A stretch of DNA of 64,000 nt, taken from assembly GCA_016719165.1 (NCBI GenBank), contig JADKAJ010000005.1:248001-312000 (forward strand), in the 5' to 3' direction. Source of the DNA: Chitinophagaceae bacterium (GTDB lineage: Bacteria; Bacteroidota; Bacteroidia; Chitinophagales; Chitinophagaceae). The notes under the pieces are model-generated. The model did not search any database and was not told where the DNA came from. It saw only the letters and a program-made list of their open reading frames with translations. Below are positions 26,584 to 34,720 of the stretch, in pieces. Both the position numbers and the translations under genes were made by a program. Position 1 is the stretch's first letter, and the number at the start of each line of letters is the position of its first letter.

Positions 26584-27846
26584 TTATCCTAATAAAAATT
26601 GTACTGTTTCGGGAGTCTGCTGGCGAAGCAGTATTAACTTTCCCATTGTCAGGGTCTCAACTATTTCTTTATTGTAATGTCGGATAGTCAGCAAGGATAA
26701 CCCTTTCTTTACCTGTACATCTAAAAAAGCAGATGCTTCAAAAGCAAGTTTTTCAATTTTCTCCGGCCAATTATCCAGCACACTCAAAAAGCTGATAGCG
26801 CCATTCTGTGTGAGGTTAGGTTTAATATGCAGTTTTTCAAACAGGTGATATAAATGGCCAACATGTTGTTCGCCAATAAAAGAAAAATCTCTTGAATTCA
26901 TTTCAATCATCACCTGTTTTTCTTTTAAAACAATAATAGGAGGCAGGTGGTGTACCGGTTTATTATGAATGATTGTGCCCGGCAGAGAAGGGTTTGAAAA
27001 ACATTTTACATACAAGGGTATGTTTTTATTTTGCAGCGGTTTGATAGTCTTGGGATGGATTACCTGTGCACCATAATAGGCCATTTCAATCACTTCGTTG
27101 TAATTCAGTTCAGGAATCGAGATCGCATCAGAAAATTGTTTGGGGTCAGCATTCATCACGGATTCCACATCTTTCCAGATGGTCAGGCTGTCTGCATTCA
27201 GCATATTGGCAAAAACAGCAGCAGTATAATCACTGCCTTCTCTTCCTAAAGTTGTGCTTTCATTCTCATCCGTGGCACCGATAAATCCCTGTGTTAAAAC
27301 AATATTATAGTGTTTCAATTCCGGTAATACTACTTCATTTACTTTTTGTTTCGTGAACTCCCAATCAATTGTTGCATCCCTGAAATCATCATCTGTCCTG
27401 AAAATATCACGGATATCCAGCCATTTATTATTTGCTCCCACCTCATTCAGGTAAGCACTTACAATAGTTGTTGAGAATAATTCACCGGCACATACTACCT
27501 GGTCATAATAATAATCATAATCTCTCACCGGTTTATCATGCAATAACCATTCTACCTCTGTAAAAAAATCTTTCAGTTGCGCTTCACAGGCAAGGTAGTT
27601 TGTTACCAGAAGGTATTTACTGGTAGTGAGATGTTGTTGTTTTACTTGTTCAAATAACAAGAGAGCTTCCTCTTTTTTACCTGCAAAGAATGCATCTACA
27701 ACTTTTTCAAGTGCATTGGTGGTTTTGCCCATGGCAGACACGATCACCACAATCTTTTCATTGGCCCAATGGTTCATGATAGGGGCAAGATTCTGTATTC
27801 TCTCAATGGTATTGACTGACGCACCGCCGAATTTGAAGACCTTCAT
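26584..27846 (-). CDS. Aspartate kinase
   Basis: The start is placed at MKVFKFGGASV, the standard family N-terminus; the longer frame adds 28 residues with no homology. The 420-residue product has an amino-acid kinase domain (KFGGASV at 5-11, VSAMGKTTNAL near 36-46, TTLGREGSDYTAA near 195-207) and a C-terminal ACT-like region (about 300-420) that usually senses lysine or threonine. It phosphorylates aspartate for Lys, Thr, Met and Ile synthesis. It is a single-domain enzyme, not fused to homoserine dehydrogenase. It diverges from fbp across a region of GACAGGTTGA-type repeats. Confidence 0.92.
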   Translation of the reverse strand: MKVFKFGGASVNTIERIQNLAPIMNHWANEKIVVIVSAMGKTTNALEKVVDAFFAGKKEEALLLFEQVKQQHLTTSKYLLVTNYLACEAQLKDFFTEVEWLLHDKPVRDYDYYYDQVVCAGELFSTTIVSAYLNEVGANNKWLDIRDIFRTDDDFRDATIDWEFTKQKVNEVVLPELKHYNIVLTQGFIGATDENESTTLGREGSDYTAAVFANMLNADSLTIWKDVESVMNADPKQFSDAISIPELNYNEVIEMAYYGAQVIHPKTIKPLQNKNIPLYVKCFSNPSLPGTIIHNKPVHHLPPIIVLKEKQVMIEMNSRDFSFIGEQHVGHLYHLFEKLHIKPNLTQNGAISFLSVLDNWPEKIEKLAFEASAFLDVQVKKGLSLLTIRHYNKEIVETLTMGKLILLRQQTPETVQFLLG

Positions 27847-27855
27847 TATTTTTTT

Positions 27856-27905
27856 GACAGGTTGATAAGTCGGCAAATGTCGGTAATATTCCCTTTCAAC
27901 CTGTC
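27856..27905. repeat. Inverted repeat between aspartate kinase and fbp
   Basis: Perfect ten-base arms gacaggttga (27856-27865) and tcaacctgtc (27896-27905), with a further related ctgtcaac just after. They lie between two divergent start codons. They may be an operator or a low-complexity repeat cluster of the kind common in Bacteroidota spacers. Confidence 0.5.
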
Positions 27906-27916
27906 TTCCTGTCAAC

Positions 27917-27947
27917 TTTTCAACTCCCACTCAAAACCTTACTTTTG
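27917..27947 (+). promoter_or_regulatory. Predicted promoter of fbp operon
   Basis: A TTTT element (27917-27920), a 19-base spacer, then TACTTTTG (27940-27947), a full match to the Bacteroidota -7 box at the normal spacing. The fbp start codon follows 21 bases later, which supports that start over an in-frame upstream one. Confidence 0.6.
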
Positions 27948-27968
27948 CTTTGTTCCAAAATTGCCAAC

Positions 27969-28982
27969 ATGTCTATAAACAGAAAGATTTCAACCCTTGA
28001 TGAGTTCACCATTCAGCAGCTGAGAGATTTTCCCAATGCCACCGGTGAATTATCCCGGCTTTTGCGGGATATCGGACTGGCCGCAAAAAGAGTGAATGTG
28101 GAAGTGAATAAAGCAGGCCTGGTGGATATACTTGGCGATGCCGGAACGGTTAATGTGCAGGGGGAGGAAGTTAAGAAACTGGATGTATATGCAAATGACC
28201 AGTTTACCGGTGTTTTACGGCACGGCATCAGTTGTGCCGGTATTGCAAGCGAAGAACTGGATGATTTTGTTGCTTTTGATGATGAGATCAGCAAAAAGTC
28301 AAAATATGTTTGCCTCTATGATCCTTTGGATGGCAGTGCCAATATTGATGTAAATGTCTCTATCGGTACCATATTTTGTGTGTATAAAAGAGTATCACCG
28401 ATCGGAACGCCTGTAACCCTTGAAGATTTTCTGCAGCCGGGTAACCAGCAGGTCGCAGCTGGTTATATGATATATGGCTCTTCCACTATGCTGGTGTATG
28501 CAACCCGCAGAGGAGTAAATGGGTTTACGCTTGATCCTTCTATCGGTGAATGGACACTCAGCCATGCTGATATTAAATGCCCGGAGCTGGGTAAGATTTA
28601 TTCTGTAAATCACGGCAACTTTTTTAAATATGAGGAAGGTGTAAAAAAATATATTACAGCCTGTCAGAAAAAAGATAAGACCAATGGTGGCCCATATACC
28701 CAACGCTATATTGGTAGTATGGTGGCAGATGTACACCGCAACCTGATTAAAGGCGGTATTTTTACCTATCCCGGTACTACCGATAAGCCAAAGGGAAAAC
28801 TCCGGTTATTGTATGAATGCAATCCTTTTGCTTTTATTGTAGAGGTAGCAGGTGGAAAAGCTACAGACGGGAAAAAAAGGATACTGGATATTCAACCCAC
28901 TGAGCTGCATCAGCGTACACCATTTTTTGTTGGCAGCAAGTTGATGATGGAAGAACTGGAAACTTATCTAAAACCGGAATAA
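27969..28982 (+). CDS. fbp: Class I fructose-1,6-bisphosphatase
   Basis: The start is [13 protein letters not shown], downstream of the predicted promoter (337 residues). The hallmark metal-binding motif [20 protein letters not shown] is near 107-126. [20 protein letters not shown] (about 235-254) and [16 protein letters not shown] (about 270-285) are also typical of class I FBPase. It removes the 1-phosphate of fructose-1,6-bisphosphate in gluconeogenesis. It begins a tight run of plus-strand genes, with only two bases to the ABC ATPase gene. Confidence 0.95.
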   Translation: MSINRKISTLDEFTIQQLRDFPNATGELSRLLRDIGLAAKRVNVEVNKAGLVDILGDAGTVNVQGEEVKKLDVYANDQFTGVLRHGISCAGIASEELDDFVAFDDEISKKSKYVCLYDPLDGSANIDVNVSIGTIFCVYKRVSPIGTPVTLEDFLQPGNQQVAAGYMIYGSSTMLVYATRRGVNGFTLDPSIGEWTLSHADIKCPELGKIYSVNHGNFFKYEEGVKKYITACQKKDKTNGGPYTQRYIGSMVADVHRNLIKGGIFTYPGTTDKPKGKLRLLYECNPFAFIVEVAGGKATDGKKRILDIQPTELHQRTPFFVGSKLMMEELETYLKPE

Positions 28983-28984
28983 TA

Positions 28985-29746
28985 ATGGCCAAGACAATCA
29001 TATCTGTAAAAAATCTCGTTAAGAATTACGGCAATTTCCAGGCAGTAAAAGGGATTACATTCGATGTAATGGAAGGGGAGATTTTTGGATTGCTCGGTCC
29101 GAATGGTGCCGGTAAATCAACTACACTTGAAATTATTGAAACACTAAGGCCCAAAACAAGTGGCGAAATAATTGTGGATGGCTTGTGTCTCGATAAGCAA
29201 CCAAACGATATTAAAAAAATAATTGGTGTCCAGTTGCAAACAAGTGGTTATTATCCGGGATTGAACCTTTTGCAATTGATTGAATTATTCTGCGGTCTCT
29301 ATAACAGGGAGGTTGACCCAATGGAATTACTGGAGATGGTGAATCTGAAAGACAAAGCAAAGTCACCAGTAAAAGAACTAAGTGGCGGGCAGAAACAGCG
29401 GTTTTCAGTAGCGACCACTCTTATTAATGAACCAAGGATCATTTTCCTGGACGAACCGACTACAGGACTTGATCCGCAGGCCCGCAGGAGTTTGTGGGAG
29501 TTGGTCAGGAATATCAGGGCAAGAGGAACAACAGTAATCATTACGACTCACTATATGGACGAAGCAGAATATCTCTGCGACAGGGTGGCTATCATCGATG
29601 CGGGAAAAATAATTGCTCTGGATTCTCCTGATAAACTGGTTGATAACCTGGTGGCGTCCGGATTTGAAAGACCAAAAGAAATGAAAATGGCTAATTTAGA
29701 AGATGTATTTATTAGCCTGACAGGCCATTCATTACGGGAAGGATAA
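28985..29746 (+). CDS. ABC transporter ATP-binding protein, no permease nearby
   Basis: The 253-residue ATPase has a Walker A GPNGAGKST near 38-46, signature ELSGGQKQR near 133-141, Walker B IIFLDEPTTGLDPQ near 153-166 and a switch His in IITTHYMDEAEYLCDR. The sequence is of the CcmA/NatA/DrrA type that partners with ABC-2 permeases. No membrane permease gene is adjacent; the flanking genes are fbp and an FKBP. Either the partner is elsewhere or the ATPase has another role. Confidence 0.92.
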   Translation: MAKTIISVKNLVKNYGNFQAVKGITFDVMEGEIFGLLGPNGAGKSTTLEIIETLRPKTSGEIIVDGLCLDKQPNDIKKIIGVQLQTSGYYPGLNLLQLIELFCGLYNREVDPMELLEMVNLKDKAKSPVKELSGGQKQRFSVATTLINEPRIIFLDEPTTGLDPQARRSLWELVRNIRARGTTVIITTHYMDEAEYLCDRVAIIDAGKIIALDSPDKLVDNLVASGFERPKEMKMANLEDVFISLTGHSLREG

Positions 29747-29751
29747 TAATT

Positions 29752-30192
29752 ATGAGTATTCAAAATAAACTAAGGGAATTTATGCAAGGAAAAATTGAAG
29801 CACAAAAAACTGCAGGTGCAGCTTTTATGAGTGAAAATAAACTGAAAGAGGGAGTAACCGAATTACCGGAAGGGATACAATATGAAGTGATAAAAGAAGG
29901 TAGCGGCCACCAGCCTCTTTTGAAAGACACAGTTAAGGCACACTATAAGGGGTCCTTACTGGATGGGAAAGAGTTTGATAATTCATTCAAAAGAGGACAA
30001 CCTTTTTCTGCACCGCTTACTGCATTGATAAAAGGATGGCAGATTGCATTGCCTTTAATGAAAGAGGGCAGCCATTGGCGGTTGTGGATACCATCACACC
30101 TGGCTTATGGAGACAGGGGTGCGGGCAGTGATATTCCAGGTGGAGCTACACTTATTTTTGAAGTGGAGTTAATTGAAATTGTAAAAAAATAA
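29752..30192 (+). CDS. FKBP-type peptidyl-prolyl isomerase
   Basis: The 146-residue protein has an N-terminal helical region of about 45 residues, then a complete FKBP domain: VKAHYKGSLLDGKEFDNSFKRGQP, IKGWQIALPLMKEGSHWRLWIPSHLAYGDRGAG and IPGGATLIFEVELIEI. It resembles the Mip/FkpA short form without a visible signal peptide, so a cytoplasmic site is likely. FKBPs catalyse proline cis-trans isomerisation and often act as chaperones. It is five bases after the ABC ATPase gene. Confidence 0.93.
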   Translation: MSIQNKLREFMQGKIEAQKTAGAAFMSENKLKEGVTELPEGIQYEVIKEGSGHQPLLKDTVKAHYKGSLLDGKEFDNSFKRGQPFSAPLTALIKGWQIALPLMKEGSHWRLWIPSHLAYGDRGAGSDIPGGATLIFEVELIEIVKK

Positions 30193-30202
30193 ATTTCAGC
30201 TT

Positions 30203-30742
30203 ATGCCTGTTACTGCAGTTGATCCCCGCTATCCGATTGGAGAGTATGCTCCCCAACCTTTTTCTATCCCCCGGAAAGTAGAATGGCTGGCTGATATTAA
30301 GTTCTTACCACTGCAATTGGAAAATGCGGTATTGAATCTCGATGAAGCACAATTGCATACTGCTTACAGGGATGGTGGTTGGACAGTACAGCAGGTAATA
30401 CATCATGTAGCTGACAGTCATATCAATGCTTATTGTCGTTTCAAGCTGGCATTAACTGAAGACAACCCAACAGTTAAACCTTATGAAGAAAAATTATGGG
30501 CTGAAATGAATGATGTTCAGAAGTTGCCTGTCAATATATCATTAACCCTGTTACATGCCCTGCATGCCCGTTGGTATGAATCATTGAAATATGTTTCAGA
30601 TAACGATTGGAATAATCGTACCATTTATCATCCTGAGCAAAAAAAGACCATCCGCTTATGGACATTGCTGGGGATGTATGCCTGGCATGGCAAGCATCAT
30701 GTTGCGCATATTACTTCGCTCCTGGAAAGAAAAGGATGGTGA
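30203..30742 (+). CDS. YfiT-type metal-dependent DinB-family protein, probable bacillithiol S-transferase
   Basis: The 179-residue protein has the YfiT pattern: DPRYPIGEYAPQPF near the start, W-V-QVIHHVADSH with H67/H68 and H73 near 60-73, and the C-terminal HGKHHVAHI with H162 and H166. Three His ligands in this arrangement bind a divalent metal. Members of the YfiT/DinB superfamily act as bacillithiol S-transferases. With bshC and bshB1 in the same window, a bacillithiol role is plausible but not proven by the sequence. It lies ten bases after the FKBP gene. Confidence 0.87.
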   Translation: MPVTAVDPRYPIGEYAPQPFSIPRKVEWLADIKFLPLQLENAVLNLDEAQLHTAYRDGGWTVQQVIHHVADSHINAYCRFKLALTEDNPTVKPYEEKLWAEMNDVQKLPVNISLTLLHALHARWYESLKYVSDNDWNNRTIYHPEQKKTIRLWTLLGMYAWHGKHHVAHITSLLERKGW

Positions 30743-30804
30743 TCGCAGTACACAGCGCATAAACATACTATCAACGATCTACAAATAATAGTGAAATCCT
30801 CATC

Positions 30805-31353
30805 ATGAAATGGAAAACGCTGTCGTCCGAATATCTTTTTAATGACCGGTGGTTTAAAGTGCGCAGGGATAAATGCGAAACACCCGGTGGTAAGATTGTT
30901 GATCCCTATTATGTGTACGAATTTTCTACCTGGGTGGGTGCTTTACCGGTGACAGAAGAGGGTAAGATAATTATGGTTCGGCAATACCGTCATGCACTTG
31001 GTGAAACATGCCTGGAAATCCCCGGTGGTTGTGTGGATGATACTGATACGAATGTAGAATATGCCGTTGCAAGGGAACTATTGGAAGAAACAGGTTATTC
31101 TTTCACCTCATTTGATTACCTGGGAAAAATTTCTCCAAACCCCTCCACTAATTCAAACCTGCTGCATATGTTTCTCGCAAAGGGAGGTAAAAAGGTGGGT
31201 GAACAAAATCTTGATGAGAACGAAGAGATTGAAGTGGTGGAAATGACGCTTGATGAATTAAAGCAACTGTTAAGGGAGAACAAGATCGTTCAGGCAATGC
31301 ATGTGAGTTGTATTTTATATGCGTTGGAAAAATTAGGAGAGCTCCACTATTAA
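30805..31353 (+). CDS. NUDIX hydrolase, ADP-ribose pyrophosphatase-like
   Basis: The 182-residue protein resembles the ADPRase group: an N-terminal VRRDKCETPGG-KIVDPYYVYE strand pair, then a Nudix box near 72-95 reading GGCVDDTDTNVEYAVARELLEETGY. The catalytic REL-EE core is intact. The first Glu of the classic GX5E element is replaced, with an Asp two residues away. It lies 62 bases after the YfiT gene and may be read with that operon. The substrate is probably a nucleoside diphosphate derivative. It ends in a four-base overlap with the converging folC gene. Confidence 0.88.
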   Translation: MKWKTLSSEYLFNDRWFKVRRDKCETPGGKIVDPYYVYEFSTWVGALPVTEEGKIIMVRQYRHALGETCLEIPGGCVDDTDTNVEYAVARELLEETGYSFTSFDYLGKISPNPSTNSNLLHMFLAKGGKKVGEQNLDENEEIEVVEMTLDELKQLLRENKIVQAMHVSCILYALEKLGELHY

Positions 31354-32720
31354 TCGAAAAACCTGATTAATTCAAGAAAGTCAAAATCAACGAAAGAGGA
31401 GTTCTCTTTTCCCCATATTTCTTTAACACTCCTTAAGCTTACTTCGCCTACCAGGAATATGCTTCCGCATACGATGATAAGGTCTTTTTTACCAGCTTTT
31501 TGAGAAGCGCTGTAAAGTGAATAGTTGACATTCATAAATGGTTTACCTTTTAATCCGAATGAAGCGGCTTTCCGGGCTAACTCTTCTTCCGGCAAAGCTC
31601 TTGGTATTTGCGCCTTTGTAAAATAATAAGTAGCATCTTTTGGTAAAAGTTCCAGAACTTTTTCTGCCTCTTTATCTTTGACCATGCCTAAAATTATATG
31701 GAGGTGATGGTGTTCAGTTAATTCAATCTGCCTGACTAATTGTTTTATTCCATCCACATTATGTGCCACATCTAAAATTATGAGAGGATGATGATGTATG
31801 ACCTCCCATCGGCCATGCAAGCCGGTTATTTTTTTTGTTTGTTTTAAAGCATCAGTAATTGTCTGAGCAGGAATAATCCATCCTTTGTTTTGTAATTGGT
31901 AACAGGTCTCTAAAACTGTTAACAGGTTTTTTGTTTGATAAATACCTGGCAGGTCAAGGTGATATATTTTATGGTCTGTTTTGTGTTTTTCGGCCACTTC
32001 TACAATGAGTTCATTTTTTTCCCAATTCCAGTCTGCGGTTTGTCTTGTATCTGAAACAATATGAATCGCTGATTTTTTTTCTTTTGCCACCTGCTCAAAA
32101 ACGGGCAATGTTTCTGGCAGAACTTCGCCAATGATTACCGGTACTCCGGGCTTTATTATTCCAGCTTTTTCAAACGCAATTTTTTCAAGGCTGTCGCCCA
32201 GCATGTTCATGTGGTCCCAGCCGATATTGGTAATCACAGCTAACTCAGGAGTAATGATATTGGTACTGTCCAGTCTTCCACCCAGGCCGGTTTCAATAAT
32301 GGCAATATCAACTTTTTGTTGTGCAAAATAATCAAAGGCCATAGCCACGGTGATTTCAAAAAAGCTGGGCTCTATTTTTTCGATTAATGGGTTTATGGTT
32401 TCTGTAAAATCAATGACTGCCTGCTCCGGAATCATTTCGCCATTTATTTTTATCCTCTCCCTGAAATCTTTCAGGTGCGGAGACGTGTAAAGCCCGGTTT
32501 TATATCCTGCTGTTTGTAAGACGGCCGCCAGCATATGGCTTACTGACCCTTTACCATTGGTACCGGCAATATGGACCGTTTTGAATTGGTGATGAGGATT
32601 TCCCAGGTGATTACAAAGCTCAATTGTATTGGTCAGGTCTTTTTTAAACGCAGCCGCGCCAATACGGCTGAACATGGGGAGACGGGTAAATAAATAGTCT
32701 ATGGTTTGCTGAAACGTCAT
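31350..32720 (-). CDS. folC: Bifunctional folylpolyglutamate/dihydrofolate synthase
   Basis: The start is MTFQQTIDYLFTRLPMF (456 residues); 13 further upstream codons lack homology. The Mur-ligase-like motifs are present: ATP loop GTNGKGSV at 53-60, FTSPHL-like LYTSPHLKDFRERI near 73-86, IIETGLGGRLDSTN near 133-146, then NIGWDHMNMLGDS and a C-terminal ligase domain (about 295-450). It adds glutamate to dihydropteroate or folates. A hairpin before it ends the upstream TonB-like transcript. Confidence 0.94.
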   Translation of the reverse strand: MTFQQTIDYLFTRLPMFSRIGAAAFKKDLTNTIELCNHLGNPHHQFKTVHIAGTNGKGSVSHMLAAVLQTAGYKTGLYTSPHLKDFRERIKINGEMIPEQAVIDFTETINPLIEKIEPSFFEITVAMAFDYFAQQKVDIAIIETGLGGRLDSTNIITPELAVITNIGWDHMNMLGDSLEKIAFEKAGIIKPGVPVIIGEVLPETLPVFEQVAKEKKSAIHIVSDTRQTADWNWEKNELIVEVAEKHKTDHKIYHLDLPGIYQTKNLLTVLETCYQLQNKGWIIPAQTITDALKQTKKITGLHGRWEVIHHHPLIILDVAHNVDGIKQLVRQIELTEHHHLHIILGMVKDKEAEKVLELLPKDATYYFTKAQIPRALPEEELARKAASFGLKGKPFMNVNYSLYSASQKAGKKDLIIVCGSIFLVGEVSLRSVKEIWGKENSSFVDFDFLELIRFFD

Positions 32721-32750
32721 TCCCCGCAAATGTAGGATATGCCATAAATA

Positions 32751-32782
32751 AAAAACCATTCCGTATAGACGAAATGGTTTTT
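32751..32782 (-). terminator. Hairpin terminator after TonB-like gene
   Basis: Ten-base arms aaaaaccatt and aatggttttt enclose a 12-base loop. It begins 18 bases after the TonB-like stop codon on the minus strand and ends in a T run in that direction. It separates this gene from folC. Confidence 0.65.
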
Positions 32783-32799
32783 AAACAATTATAATTTAG

Positions 32800-33663
32800 T
32801 TAGTTAACCCTGAAGTTAAATTGAACTGTGATCATCGATTCATGATCTGCTTTGTCAAACTTGATATTTTGCAGGTAACGTATAATAGCTTCTTTGTAAG
32901 CATTACTGCTGTTGGAAGAACCTTTAGCAATACTTACGAATTTGCCGATACCATCAGGTGATACACTCACATTTGCATAAATTGTTGCTTTATCTAGATC
33001 GCCTTCAAATGAATAACTACGAACAATTTTCCTGTCGCCCCTGGTAACCCGTGGACCATTACCAACACCAGTTCCGGAACCATTGCCACCTCCTATACCA
33101 TTGCCATTTCCCCCACCAACACCGCTGCCGTTACCAACACCATAACCAGTTCCTTTTCCCCCGGCCTGGTCGTAATTATCAGCATTATTTCCACCTTTTT
33201 GAGTACCGGTAATATTCTTTCCATCCATTACTGCCTTAGGTCTTGGTGGGGCCGGAGTTTTTATTTCTTTAGGCTCCGTTTTTGTAATAGAAGTATTTGT
33301 GATGGCTGTTGCTTTTGGTTTTGTTGCTACAGGCTTATTGATGGCAGGACTGGTGCTATTATTATCCTCTTCAATGTCTTTGGAATCTTCAGTAGTACCC
33401 GGAGGCATTGGCGCTGCCTGTGCTATTCCGGGATTACCTGCCGCTTGCACAGGATTGCCGCCACCGCCACCACCTTCATCAAATGGAACAGGAGGGTCAG
33501 GAGGCAGGTTAAGCTCCACTTCAATTCCCGGTAACTCCACAATCTTTTCAAATACAGGAAGCTTCCACTTCAGGAGGAACATGAGCAATATGGCTAAACC
33601 GGCAAAACCAGCTGTAATCATAGCGGCTCTTGAACGGTATTGGGCTTCAAGGGATGCAGACAT
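32800..33663 (-). CDS. TonB-like energy transducer with Gly-rich linker
   Basis: I place the start at MSASLEAQYRSR (287 residues); an ATG 18 bases upstream lies too close to the -7 box to be transcribed. One membrane helix is at about 13-32. It is followed by a Pro/Gly-rich periplasmic region (PPDPPVPFDEGGGGGG, later many GNG/GGG repeats at about 155-210) and a C-terminal domain (about 220-287) with VSVSPDGIGKFVSIAKGSSN and AIIRYLQNIKFDKA of TonB_C type. TonB proteins pass proton-motive force to outer membrane receptors. No ExbB/ExbD genes are adjacent. Confidence 0.8.
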   Translation of the reverse strand: MSASLEAQYRSRAAMITAGFAGLAILLMFLLKWKLPVFEKIVELPGIEVELNLPPDPPVPFDEGGGGGGNPVQAAGNPGIAQAAPMPPGTTEDSKDIEEDNNSTSPAINKPVATKPKATAITNTSITKTEPKEIKTPAPPRPKAVMDGKNITGTQKGGNNADNYDQAGGKGTGYGVGNGSGVGGGNGNGIGGGNGSGTGVGNGPRVTRGDRKIVRSYSFEGDLDKATIYANVSVSPDGIGKFVSIAKGSSNSSNAYKEAIIRYLQNIKFDKADHESMITVQFNFRVN

Positions 33664-33682
33664 TGTGTAAGCGTTGTTCATA

Positions 33683-33690
33683 CAAATTTA
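33683..33690 (-). promoter_or_regulatory. Putative -7 box of TonB-like gene
   Basis: On the minus strand this reads TAAATTTG, a full TAnnTTTG match. Transcription would begin just inside or beyond the first ATG, which favours the second ATG at 33663 as the real start. No -33 element is clear. Confidence 0.4.
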
Positions 33691-33811
33691 AGCTTTGATT
33701 ATCAATGGACAGTGTAGTTGTTTATTCACACCTGTTATTAACGATGCAAACGCTGTGCAACTTGCATAAAAGGGGATTTATAAAATGTTAAGATTATCAG
33801 AAGGATTGTTC

Positions 33812-34714
33812 CTACTTCCTGAGATTGGCAATTAAGAGGCCCAAAATTACCAGTACAAAGCTTACCAGGTGTACCCAATTGATTTTTTCACCTAAAATCA
33901 ACATAGCTTCCATAGTACTGAAAACCGGGATCAGGTTTCCGAATAAGGCAGCTCTTCCGGCACCTAGATTCCGGATGGCAATATTCCATATCCAGAAACA
34001 AATGACTGATGCGCCAAGGCCCAGGTAAAGTATGATCAGCAAGGCAGATACATTCCAGGAAATGGGCGCAGCATGTGCTGTTTCCTGTATATAAAATGGG
34101 ACTAACAGCAATGTCCCCATACTGAACACGATGAAAAGAAAATTGACAGGAGAAACAGCTGCTGGTTTCTTTTTTACCAGGGTATTGTAAACTGCAAAGG
34201 CGAAACCAGCCAGTAAAACCCAGCTATCACCTTTTGTAAATTTCAACTGTAACAGGTTTTGAAAATTACCTTTTGAGAGTAAGAATAATATACCGGCAAT
34301 ACAAATAGTAATACCAAAAACCCGGGTACCACTTATTTTCTCATTCAAAAAAATACGGGCAAAGATGACCGACATGATGGGAGAGGAGGTTGTTCCGATT
34401 AAAGCAAGATTAATTGCCGTTGTGTATTGGGCCCCTACATACACAAATGTATTGAACATGGCGATGCCGGTTGCTGCAGCAAATAGAAAGTAGATCCATG
34501 ATTGTTTAATAACAGGCCATTCTTTTTTTAAATACTTAAAGGCAAAAGGAAAAATAAGTATAGTGGCAGTTAACCAGCGAAAGAATGCCAGGCTTACCGG
34601 CGGGATTTCTTTATAGATACCTCTTGCAACAATAAAATTCCAGGACCAGATAAAAGTGGCCAAAACAGCAAGGCCAATTCCGGTATAAATATTTTTTGCA
34701 GGGGAATGGTTCAT
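33812..34714 (-). CDS. EamA/DMT-family membrane transporter
   Basis: The 300-residue protein has about ten hydrophobic segments in two repeats of five helices, as in EamA exporters: FIWSWNFIVARGIYKEIPPVSLAFFRWLTA near the start and GASVICFWIWNIAIRNLGAGRAALFGNLIPVFS in the second repeat. Family members export amino acids, purines or small metabolites. It is the last gene of a four-gene operon, six bases after the radical SAM gene. Confidence 0.9.
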   Translation of the reverse strand: MNHSPAKNIYTGIGLAVLATFIWSWNFIVARGIYKEIPPVSLAFFRWLTATILIFPFAFKYLKKEWPVIKQSWIYFLFAAATGIAMFNTFVYVGAQYTTAINLALIGTTSSPIMSVIFARIFLNEKISGTRVFGITICIAGILFLLSKGNFQNLLQLKFTKGDSWVLLAGFAFAVYNTLVKKKPAAVSPVNFLFIVFSMGTLLLVPFYIQETAHAAPISWNVSALLIILYLGLGASVICFWIWNIAIRNLGAGRAALFGNLIPVFSTMEAMLILGEKINWVHLVSFVLVILGLLIANLRK

Positions 34715-34720
34715 TAAAAC

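Noticed and set aside
30805..31353. Nudix box with an altered first Glu, considered as an inactive enzyme.
   Set aside because: The catalytic REL-EE core is intact, and ADP-ribose-type members vary at the first position, so inactivity is not supported.
33199..33670. Two plus-strand frames opposite the TonB-like gene.
   Set aside because: They lie entirely opposite the Pro/Gly-rich coding region, where reverse-strand open frames are expected by composition.
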